DNA from: Cladopsammia gracilis
Lineage: Eukaryota; Cnidaria; Anthozoa; Scleractinia; Dendrophylliidae
Reading direction: 5' to 3'
Length of the DNA: 64,000 bases
NCBI GenBank assembly: GCA_022457155.1
Contig: JAJGOT010000600.1
Coordinates: forward strand, 306,501-370,500
In this document: one piece after another, positions 11,038 through 23,000 of the stretch
Position numbering within the stretch: position 1 is the stretch's first letter
Layout: every line of letters starts with the position of its first letter
Program-made: the position numbers and the translations under genes
Notes under the pieces: generated by a model
Databases searched by the model: none
The model's input: the letters and a program-made list of their open reading frames with translations, nothing else
Told to the model about the DNA's origin: nothing

Positions 11038-14000
11038 GTGATTAATCTGGTTCCCAGGGCGTTTCCTTTTTTTTCCTTAAACATGTTTCAGTACTGATGT
11101 GAACAGAGCAGTAGTCTCCTACAGCCAGCGAGGGAAACTATTGGTGAAGCTGATTATACTCGGGTTATGTTGTTACAGTAGCTCTAAAGTTCTTGTTTTG
11201 TTGACGTTTTCAGGTTCAAACGCTCTCTTCGAGCATTTTGTTGGGTTACAATCTTTTCTCGACCATCCCCTCCCTCCTTGTGACGCCTCTGTGGGGATCC
11301 TGGACAGACAGAGGCGGTAAGCGAAAGCCTGCCATGCTGGTTGCTACTTTAGGCGCATGCCTAGAGCTGATCGTGGCCTTGTTGGTGATGTATTTTGAGT
11401 GGTCCGTGTACGTCTTCTTCGTGTCCGCAGCCATTGGCGGTTTTTCGGGATCCGTAGCGGTTTTGATGGCTGGAGCAAGGTCATACTTAGCTGATATTTC
11501 AAGCGAGGAGGAGCGAGCTTTTCGAATGGGTGAGGCTAAAAGGACCAAGCTAAAGTGCAAGCTTTCTCGACAAATTACCCACCAGACTTTAAGGTTATTT
11601 CTGTTGTCGTCGTCTTCTCCAGTGGGGTTTGAATTTGCTGAATTTTACTTTCTTACGATAAGCCTTTGTCGTTTATATTTTTGACATGTACATTTTAATG
11701 CCGGCACTGTTTAAGGCAAAAAATTTCGGTGTTATTTAATTTCTTGTTTTTCATGCTACCATGTTTCCACCAATAGCGTAGCTCCACCGCTCGATATATA
11801 AACTACACACAACCCACAATTCCTTGATTCGCTCTGACGAAGGGCTGGCGCTCAAAAAGTCAGGTTTTTAAAGGGAACCTCCATTGTTATAATAAATTGA
11901 CGTTAAATTGTTGGAAATAAAGTCTAAATTAAACGTTTTTAAAAAACAGGTGCAAATATAATTTTAGTGTACAAAAAATGGATATGAAAATCGCCTATTT
12001 TCGCTTTTAAATTTCCCGCGCGCCGCCATTTTGAAAATTTGTGACGTGTTACGGTTGTCTAATTGTTGTAAACAAAAGAACTTCGATTCTTAACAATAGC
12101 GGCAACCGTAACACGTCATAATAATTCAAATTGGTGGCGCGCGGGAAATTTAAAAGAGAAAATAGGCGATATTTATATCCATTTTATTTGTACACTAAAA
12201 TTATATTTGCACCTGTTCTTTTAAAAAATTAAATTTCGACTTTATTTCTAACAATTTAACGTCAATTTGTTCTGACAATGGAGGTTTCCTTTAAATCCTT
12301 ACCCCAACCTTACCCCAACCTTACCCCAACCTTACACCAACCTTACACCAACCTTACCCCAACGTTATTTACCCAGTTGACAAAATCAAACTGTCATGTT
12401 TCACTCTCCCACCGACGGAGGACCATAGTTTCTTTAGAAATTAACCCTTTTTTAAACGATGAGGAAGTCATTGCGTTATTGTCGTCGTGCCGTGGTGTCT
12501 GTCCGGCTGTCTGGATTACACCCGAGAAACATTGGGAACTAGCCTTGGAGGATAAAGTTACGTGACCACCTCGTCCCAGAGAGTGCTTTGTTCCGCCATT
12601 TTGTTTTGAGCTGTTGAGAAAAGGTTTCTTTGTTTTCAAATTTTACACCGCCGTGCTTTACGATACGGGTTGTGTCGTCTTCGCCGTCTTCGTTGCCTGA
12701 CTTGACGCTCATAATCCAACAGTGCCATATGAATATTCAGGTTATGAAGACTGTAGATACAGTGCATATTAAATATACTTGCCATTCTCACCTGCATGCA
12801 GGTTAAAAGGCATAAAATTCCGAGAAAAGCGAAAGCTGTTTGTTGCGGTTCCATATTTTCGTAAATAGCGTGATTGCATGACTCATTTTGGCGGGAGATG
12901 GAATTTTATCTTTTTCTGTTGACACATTCGTTGACATGAATAGTTGACTGTGCGACCCAAACATAACGAATGTTTTTTTTTAGCCGGAAACAGAAATTTG
13001 AGTGAAATACAATCTCACCAAAACCAATTTTATCCTCTAGTGCGACCCGGCCCTTACTTTCGGACTTATGCAAATTGCGTAGTGAGCGAACGAATGCAAA
13101 AATAAATCAACCAAAACGTCACCGGCCAAAACACTAGAGCTCTTTCGATAGCCGTTCAAAAGACTGGAAATCTTTTATCTAAACGGATACTAACGATGAT
13201 TAGCCTTTCAAACGGCTGAATATTTTTCCCAACGGATAACCCTAGCCGTTTAGACTGCCAGCTGTCCATTTTCAGTCAACCCGGGGGGGGGGGGGGGGGT
13301 ACTCTGCAAGTGTGCCGCTGGGACTCTGAGACCCTTAATCTATACTAGACCATTTAAGCTGCATTTTGCAACCCTATTCTAAACTAAACACCAAAAAACC
13401 CTACCTTATCCTTGACCTATTCCAGACTCGCTATTTTCCAGAAACTCTTTCACTATCACAGTTATTAGTTACCAGGGGTCTGCAAAAATGCCGTACTGCC
13501 CGCCGTACCGATTTTTACATGCCGTTTGCTAGTAAACCTTGTCTAGACGAAATTGTTCATGCAACTGATCAGTTTCGCGGAAAATGATACCCTAATCTAG
13601 ACCAAAAATCTCTGATTACTATACCCTATCCCAGACTAAACTGCCTGAAAACCATACGCTTCACTGCGGCACATACCTATGTAATTCATATATGGGAGTA
13701 CTCTCCCCCCCCCCCCCCCCCCGGGGTCAGTCAATCGAGCGGGCGAGCTAATCACGAAAACAAGTTCAGCGAGACTGGAGCGAGCGAACGAACCGAGGGG
13801 AAACTGGGGGAGAGACGGTAGGAAGAGGGACTGCAGTCTTTTCTGTAACTTTCGCGTTCGAATTCCCCGCCGAATCAACGACGGAAAGCTCCGATTGGTT
13901 CATAGACAATAGAAAGCTGTCAGGAAGTTTGACGAGTATTAACAATCTTGACAATCTAGTGTGAATCGATATCTCCAGTTTCACATCATAGTTGACACAA

Positions 14001-17000
14001 TGGCATGTAATAGTGAGAATGAAAATGTTTTAGACAATTTGTCTGGTTGCCTCGGCTGTTTAGTTTTTAAAAGAAGAACAGACAGCGGTGGAAGCGCTTC
14101 CATCGGGGAAAGATGTCATGGCTGTGCTACCAACTGGCTTCGGAAAATCAATAATTTATCGAATCTCTGTCCTTGTATGATAGTGGCATAAACAAAACAG
14201 TCGTTAAACTGTCAAAATTGACAACGGTGGAATTTAATATAAACATCGCAGCTCCACGCGGCTATAACGGGAAGCGAATGGATCCTAAAATCACAGCTTT
14301 GATTAAGACAAACTTCAAGTTTCTACAAGTTGACTGATTACTTTATTTTTAAGATTCAACTCTCTCAGCTAAACTTGTTAAATGGATCTGCAAAATTAAT
14401 ATCCCGCAACGACGAAAACTAAAATACAGTCGAACCCCTATTAAGCGGCCACCCTTGGGGAACTGGCAAGTGGCCGCTTAATAGGGGTTGGCCGCAACCT
14501 CGTTCCCAGGGTCTCTCTTCTTCCCGCTCCCTGGATCGCTCCAGGGGGTGGGAAGAAGAGAGACCCTGGGAACGAGGTTGGGGTTGGCCGCTTAATAAGG
14601 GTTCGTCAGAAATTAGCATAATGCGTGATATAAACGTCACTTTATTTGAATACAACTAAGTTGGAGGACTGTTGAATGTAATGCAGCCTGTGTTCGGACT
14701 GTAAATCCAAGTTGGTTATTTCGACGTTCGTGTGCTAAACTGGAACAACAAAAGAGTCCAACACAAAACCACAACTCGCAGTTTCAACTCAATGCAAACG
14801 TCATCCAATTTATTTTCTGCTTGCGTGGTATTTTACAGCTAAAAACACGTGTATTAAATTTTTGGTGGCCGCTTAATAGGGGTAAAAACAATAGAAAAAC
14901 CCTCATCGGGACCGCCAAAAGGTGGCCGCGGTCGCTTAATAGGGGTGGTCGCCGCTTATGGTTACTGTAAACCTTTATTGGTCCCATTTTGCATAGTTTT
15001 AATTTTTTTTAATTTCTGTAAAGATATAACATTAATCTGGAAAATATTGAAAGAAGTTTTGCAATATCATTAAAAGAACTCGAGATATTCTTAAAAAGAG
15101 TTTCAAGAGAATAGTTGATAAGTAGCCATAGGTGTGATAATCCGATAATCTCTTTCCGGAGTGCAGCGCCTTCTTGTACTTCTCCCGCTAAACATTATCC
15201 GCGGGATTTCGCATTACATGTCGTGCATATTTTGTTTACATCGCAATGCGGAGCGCATTTCGCATCGTCATAGCGTATTCTATTGTAGCGTCATAGCGTA
15301 TTCTCCCCGGCCATTTTCCATGTTTCACACGGTCGTCTACGCTTGTTCCAATTCCTGAAGATTTACAATTTGACAATTATTAAAAGCCCAAGTGAAAATT
15401 TTTAGTTAGCAGAATTGTAGAGATCACGAGTGAAAAGAACCGCGGCGAAGAGTAAAAGAATAATAAATGAATGAATAGCTTACTCGCTTGCATTTACTGC
15501 TGATACCAGCGCGAATTTTCGGTCAATTTCCGAGGCCACGACTGTTGTGTTTTCATTTCTTTGAAGGGATTATTATACCGGGGTACTGTTTTGGCGGCGA
15601 AGCCGCGAGGGATTTTCGCGAGCGGAGCAAGCAAAAATCCCGCCTGCTCTAAAGTTCTTGGGTATTTTGAGTATCGGTGAAAGCCAGGACCTTAAAGGCC
15701 CAGTAGTGACCATTATGCTCTTCGCGCCTCTGCTATTGTTATTTATTCATATATATTTGTATATTTTACAGGAAGTTCTGGTAGAAAAAGGGCTTAGCCG
15801 GGGGCCTGACCTGGCCATTCTCACTTTAATTTCAGTTTTCAATCAAACACAAAAGAATCAACAACTGACAAACACACGTTATTCCTACGACCAAAAGTAT
15901 AAAAATTGAAAACGTTTGGAAAAAAAAAAGTCATTTTACCAATGAAAGTTCTGTCACAAGTCCTTGACTACTAATGGTATTATATTATTTGCAGGGGCGA
16001 TAATCTGGTTTGACCTTTTTAAGCAAATTTCATGTATATGACGCTCTGGTCAACAGCACACACCGACTGAAAAACGCCAAAATTTGCATTTCACACCGAC
16101 CCTTTTGTAGTGGAACTTCGCATTTAAAACGAGTGATTCACTGATTTTATCAGAGCACGCCAGACCTATTGATTTAACGCCAAGTTAAAGCTCGTCGTCG
16201 CTTCTGTACAATTACTCTTTTTTTTAATTTTATTTGTTAATTAACCATAATCTTTTTATGTAATTAACAGTAAGTCTTGGTTTTAGAAATTGGAACTAAA
16301 AAGTTCGGTCTTTGGTTTTAGTTACCTGTTGAAAGTGTGGTCATCGATTCAAGACCTCGCATTTGCTGACGGCCTTAGTACAATTTTTTAAAAATGACAA
16401 CAAACAAAACAAAAAAGCTATCCTGTACATGGGGGCGTCCTGTTGTCAATCTTTATAACAAATTTAATTTCTTTTCTACAGCCGTTCTGTACCTGCAGAT
16501 TTTCCTTGCTGGAGTCGTCAGCCAATTGACCAGTGGTTTGTGGATAGACAACCTTGGATTTATCCCCTCCGCCTGGTTCATACTGGCCTGCTTTATTCTC
16601 GCTGCGGTCTGGGCACTATTCTGCGTGCCAGAAACTCCCAGAACAACCAACGATACCGCAGTTCGATTCTTCAGCACTGAAAATATAAAGAGTTTCATCA
16701 ACCTGTCCCGGAAACAACGAGAGCTGGCAGGACGGAAGAACCTACATTTGCTGCTGGTCTGTGCTGGTGTCTTGTTCTTGGTTACTATCGGTCTTGTAGG
16801 AGTTTTGTCGCTGTACATTCTAAAAAGCCCTCTGTGTTGGAGTGCCACGTTCATGGGGTACTACTTTGCGTTTGAAATGTTTATTCATGGTGTTGGAAGC
16901 GTGGCTGGTGTGAAGTACTTCGGGCGTTGCTTTAAAGAGCTCACTGTTACACGAATTGGCATGGTTTTTCTAGCGTTGTCCTCGATTATGCTGGCTTTTT

Positions 17001-20000
17001 CGGATCGGACTTGGTTGATTTTTGTTGGTAAGTAGACAAGAGAACTGAAATAATGTTCAAGAATACATTGAAAGCTTTAGTCAAAACAAGGGTTATGTAA
17101 GGTCATGTTTTTGCCCATATTGCCATCAATTTTTTTTTCACGTTTTCATTGCATGATACTGCAAAATTTGAAGAAATAGCCTCTTCTTTAGTGATCTCTC
17201 TGTTGATACTTATTGTACGAATGCAAAATAAACTTACGTTTAAATTATTCACGCATTGTCTTTACCACACTGAAATACAATCATACAGTTTAATTTGTAT
17301 TTTATAAAATTTTATTTTATGGTCAATCAGTGTCCCTGGCGGAGCAGATTTAGTACACTAGTCTAGCAAAGCAGCTGCCTTCCAGCATTCCGAATCCCGG
17401 ACAAGTTTGTTGCTGGCTTGCTCCGAGACTTTTCTTCGGGTCAGTCTTCGGTCCAACTCCCCCTAAAAACACTCGACTGATCGTTTCCAGATTCAAACTC
17501 AATCTGGTTATAGTGCCCCAATTAGCACTACACACCCATCGACAAAGAAATATATTGATTCCTCGCGAAGCGAGGTTAATAAATTAGTCGTCCCTCGGGA
17601 GCTGAGCCGCGTGAATTCGAGCGAAAAATATAGTTATATATATACTTGATGGTGTCCGGCAGTTGCCTGGCAACAAAAATCGCGGCCGCTGACAATGGCG
17701 TACTCATGTTTATTGATGGTGGCCGTGCCGGCGGCCGTTTACTCTTACTAATAGTCTGTGAAGAAATGTTTACTCTCGGTAAAACACAACTAATTTCTGA
17801 TGCAAATGAGAAAGAACAGCAAACACGCTGGATTCCACAAGTGGCTGGAAATCGTTGTCCGAGAAAATTAACCACCGAAACTCCGCTGAACGGTGACTTG
17901 AAATTCAGCGCGATCGCGACTGAGCAACGAAGAGACAACGAGAGCATAGATTACAAAGACTTCGAACAGCCTAGGCACACCGTTTGACTAGGTTCAAACG
18001 CCTTGACGAAATGCCGCCATTAGAATTCTGAACGAAACCGATCAGGAGAGGCGACATCGACTGGAAGTGTTGGACAAAATGATTCTGTTTGTAGACGCAA
18101 CGAGAGACGGCAAGGTGGTGGTGTAGTGGTTTGCGCGTCGGACATTCAACCTGAAGGTCGGTGGTTCGAAGCCTGGTCTCTGCCGTCGTGTTGTTTCCTT
18201 AGACAAGAAACTTTACTCCACACTGTCTCTCTCCACCCAGGTGTATAAATGGGTACCGGCGACAAAGTGCTGGGGGTAACCCTGCGATGGACTAGCATCC
18301 CATCCAGGGGAGAGTAGCAATATTCCTAGTCGCTTCATGCTATAGAAACCGGGTTCAAGCTCCGGCCGTTATGAGCCATCTGGCTCGGGTGCGCGACTTT
18401 ACTTTTACACGATCAGCTAAATACTAAAAGCCTGGTACCCGAAAGCCTGATACTCAGGTTAGCTAAATACTCGTGACGAATATCTTTCATACCTGATACC
18501 GTAGAGTAAAGCAAACACTGATTACACGAAAGGCTTAGAGAAGAAGAGCGATTAAGAAATGTAGCTCAAATCACCGGCTAAACTACTGAGAGGATAATCA
18601 AACACTGATAAATAATTCTCTTACTACACACTGTAATTTGATGTTTATTGGTATTCTCACAAACGTCACTAAGGATAAATGATCAAAACTACAGATCACA
18701 CAGGTGGAAATTATTTCCCAAATATACAACATTTACATGATGTAGCATTGTTTGTGAATGAAACAGTGAGTTGTATATGTATACAGTATCTTGAGTTTAC
18801 GGCATTCTTCATAAAATAGTTCAATAAGAAATAACATTCGAATGGTTTAGTAAGGAGAATTTCTGTTTACAATTTTTGTTAGGAAAACACAATTTTCTGT
18901 TAGCAATCATGACCAGCTAATGTCAATGTGTAGCAACTGTATACATGTAGCTAAACACATGACACATCAACATTACTGCTTCACATTTATTATTGGAACG
19001 GTGATCAGTATCTTAAATCTCCTCACAGTATCAGTGTACCAGCAAGTACATCAAATTGAGAACCTGATCACCTTCAACATAAGTTGTCTGTGGAAATTGA
19101 ATACAAATTCACTGTAGTTATATGGCTATGTGAACTGGATTGACACCAGTAAGGAGAATGTACATCAACAAATTAATTTTGATTTCAAGATTTTTAAAGA
19201 CGCTAACTGGTCATGAAGGCCTGAGTCCTCCATCCATGTCTCTATACATTGCTTATGGTATTTGCAGAGAATCTGTTGCTTCATCTTGAATATTCATGTT
19301 TTGTAATCAATTTTGTAATTCCCATGACCTGTATCCAAAATACCTTTAGTATTGTTACTGCTGGGAGAATCTCATGCCACTTTCACCATTGAGTTGTTAT
19401 TTTTTGGACAACATCACTTTTCAGCAGCAGTAACCTCCTGTGATCTCAACCATTCAAACTAATAGAGAATTGCATTACCAATTGTTTGATTCCCAGTATA
19501 TAGAACAAAAGCTATAGCACTATGTAAAGGGAACAGGAGATAGCACTCACAAGTTTCAAAAATGGAATTTAATTGAGACAATCAAAATAAACAGAACACC
19601 ACTGCATATTGTCCTGGACCCATGTCCCACAACAGTACTTAATACATTCACTTTCAGACCAATTTTCCTTTTGATAAAAATTAATGAAGATAGGTTGGGG
19701 GGGGGGGGGGTGGGGGCAGTCCCATGGCAGTAACAGTGACCCACAGCTCAAAACCCAACTCTGACCAACACCAGCTCCCATTTATTTTATTTTAGGAAGA
19801 CAGGGCACAAAGGCCAAGTTAAATTGAAGAGACTGAGAACGAAAATGTCTCAACTTTAAATGAGGTCATTGCCAGCAAGCAACCCAACCTCTCCATTTAA
19901 ATCAGAAATTCCATCTCTCCCTCCTACATCGCTAAAATTATGCAGTGCATCCTCCCCCGAGCTTCGCGAGGTTCTGCGAGACACGTATTTCTAGTTTACA

Positions 20001-23000
20001 AATGAATTATGTTATCAGTCGCCTGCCGTATGCTAACCTAGTTTTTAAACTTCTTTTAGCGACCGCAGTGGGCATTTTCAATTCTGTTCCTGATCCAGTT
20101 ATACAGGGTGCAACGTCAAGAATCGTGGGAGATGATGAACAAGGTAACAAATTCAGGGACTTTCCATATATATACCGCTGTTATACAGTCAAATCTCCAG
20201 GAAGTGATCACCCAAAATGCGAAGTTAGGTGGTCGCTTAAGGGAGGTGGTCGCTTAAGGGAGGTGGTCGCTTACGGGAGGTGGTCGCTTACGGGAGGTGG
20301 TCGCTTACCGGAGGTGGTCGCTTACGGGAGGTTGTCGCTTAAGGGAGGTGGTCGCTTACCGGAGGTTGTCGCTTACGAGAGGCGGTCGTTTACGAGAGGT
20401 GTTCACTTACGGGAGGTGGTCCTTACGGGAGGTGGTCGCTTACCGGAGGTGGTCTGTTACGAGATGTGGTCGCTTACGGGAGATGGTCGCTTACGAGAGG
20501 TGTTCGCTTACGGGAGGTGGTCGCTTACGAGAGGTGTTCACTTACGGGAGGTGATCCTTACGGGAGGTGGTCGCTTAACGGAGGTGGTCAGTTACGAGAT
20601 GTGGTCGCTTACGGGAGGTGTTCGCTTACGGGAGGTGTTCGCTTACGGGAGGTGGTCACTTACGGGAGGTGGTCAGTTACGAGATGTGGTCGCTTACGAG
20701 AGGTGGTCGCTTACGGGAGGTGTTCGCTTACGGGAGGTGGTCACTTACGGGAGGTGTTCGCTTACGAGAGGTGTTCGCTTACGGGAGGTGTTCGCTTACG
20801 GGAGGTGGTCACTTACGAGAGGTGGTCGCTTACGGGAGGTGGTCACTTACGGGAGGTGGTCCTTACGGGAGGTGGTCGCTTACCGGAGGTGGTCAGTTAC
20901 GAGATGTGGTCCCCTACGGGAGATCGTCGCTTACGAGAGGTGTTCGCTTTCGGGAGGTGTTCGCTTACGGGAGGTGGTCACTTACGGGAGGTGGTCGCTT
21001 ACGGGAGGTGGTCACTTATGGGAGGTGGTCGCTTATGCGCAAAGCGCAAGAGTTATAAAATGGGTTCCGTTTCTTCGTGTTTTTCGTCTCACATTGGTGC
21101 ATGCAAATTTATGCACGCATATTTATTACTAACCTGGTCGTCAGGTCACATAAAAATTCTACAAAAATGGCTACCGCGCTCGGCATGTGCTTGGTTTTCA
21201 AAACCATAGTTTTGTCTTGTCGGAGTAATAACACACATTCAAAATACTTAAAATGGAAAGAGAAAGCTTTAAAGAATACACAGAAGCCGTTGTAGTGGAG
21301 AAAAAGGAAAGCTGTAAGCGACGAAATACTTCATACATTTGTATCAGTGCGGGGCGATCAAATAGTCCGAAGAAGCGGAGTTTTAAAGAATTTTCATGTA
21401 GGCGAGGGACTTTACCGTAAAATAAATTTCATTTTTCGGTGAGAATTTATGTTGATATCAATTTGTGATTGACTTTTTCTTTGTGTTCTGGTTAGTTTTG
21501 GAGAAATGTTCCATGATATTATGTAAACAAAACAAGACTTGAATTTTATAGTTCTATTAAACTTCACACCCGTCGCCTTACGCAAAAATGTCTGTGTATT
21601 TTTTGCAATTTTGATTTCCAAATCAGTTTCTCGGGCAATTTTTAATACACAACTGGTGTATTTTATTCGGCGTAGTCATACTTGTTATTCTAGACCGAGA
21701 AAAGATTGCTTTTGTGAGCTTTTGTGCACTCTAAACACAGAGTCAACGGACGGTCGCGTAATACAGTTTTTGAGAATTGCTAAAATTGAAAAATAGCCCG
21801 GTCGTTTACTAATTTTATTGCTTTTAAAAGTAGTCTTTTCAAATGTAACAAAAAGCAGTCACGGTTTGGGAAACATTAGACGCAAACTTGTTGGAATGTT
21901 TTTTTTCATGAAGCCAATATTCACGGTAAAGGCACGCTAGTAAATATAATTGAATTAAATATTAGCGCTTTCTGAAATAAAGTTTGCTTTCAAGATTTTT
22001 TTGATTAGCGAAAACATGCGAATTATCTTTAGGGATAAGAATGGCATTCTATACACGCAAAGGAAAAGTCGGAAATTTTAGAAAACACTTGATATAATAA
22101 AGCAGGTTGCTGAATTTAAATATCAAAAATATTTTTATTTTCTGATCTCCGCGCTGTAATTATGATAAATAAATCGTCAAACCTTCCGGAAGCGGAAAAT
22201 TACTGAATTCTGATAAGTGTTTAACTCTTTTATTCAAGGGAAAGACATTTTCATTCAAGGAAATATGAGTTTCATTAAAAAGTTTTGATCTTTAGAAAAC
22301 ATATTTTGGATTCATGATCATGAAAAGACAGCGCGCGATCGAATTACATTTCACACAAAATTTGCATGAAACAAAATTGTGTATTTGCGACAACACTTTG
22401 AAGAAACTGTGAAGCCTGGAAAAAAACTAATACATGGCAAAATCAAAGCAGTTATTTAGGGAACTAGCTTTTTTGAAAAATTTCATTTCGATTTGGTCTT
22501 GAAATCACTGGGTTTTTGATGATTTGTCACGCAATGTTTATTTTTAAAATGTTTCACCAATTTGTAGCACTCATCGCCACAGTTTTGAAAATTATAAGAG
22601 CAGAATCTCCAAAATGCGATAACATGTATTTTTTTTTTCATTACCTGTAAATTTAGGACTTCCAAAATTTATTGGAAAACAGGGCAGGAGGAGGGGTCTC
22701 TTGACTTGGAAATCCAGGCGGGAGGGAGGTCCAGCGGGCCAGGAAATCCGGGTGGAAGGGGAGGGGTCCAAAAATCTTGCCATCCATTTGGGAGGGGGGG
22801 GGGGGGGCGTGAGGGTGGGGTGGGGAATAACTCAATGTAATATAAATAATTCACGGTTTGGGAAGTCTTAGACTAGTGTGGGCTTGATCGGGAATCAATA
22901 AATGAAATATTTCAAGCGAGTACAGAAAAATTGGTAGCTTAACTCAACATGTCTTGAGTGATGGTGAAATGTGTGTCATGCAAAATTCGTTGGGGGAGGG

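Larger units (their letters stand above)
17561..19995. mobile_element. Element CR (ends CCTCGCGAAGC / GCTTCGCGAGG) enlarged by nested DNA
   Basis: 17561-18053 and 19815-19995 match the compact copy 38697-39352; 18054-19814 is extra. Intron 3 of C lacks the element and reads ATATATTGATTTATAATATG at about 46815, so it inserted into copy B. A weak shared minus-strand frame shows no known domain. Confidence 0.7.

Noticed and set aside
12297..12364. Interstitial telomere
   Set aside because: The 11-bp unit is not TTAGGG and is a short local array.
16453..16854. Minus-strand frames opposite SLC46-like exons (also 11246-11560 and 44179-44574)
   Set aside because: Antisense shadows of real exons with canonical splice sites on the plus strand.
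17576..17947. 123-codon minus-strand frame shared with 38822-39052
   Set aside because: Lies inside element CR, differs by frame-disrupting indels between copies and shows no domain.
18117..18185. tRNA gene
   Set aside because: A and B boxes are present but the cloverleaf does not close and a SINE body follows.
20228..21036. CRISPR-like regular repeat
   Set aside because: No spacers; units abut directly, and the organism is eukaryotic.
19945..21132. Long open frame of 395 codons (and two overlapping frames) in + strand
   Set aside because: Mostly translation of the 17-bp minisatellite; all three frames stay open because the unit lacks stops. It also runs over exon 4 in the wrong context.
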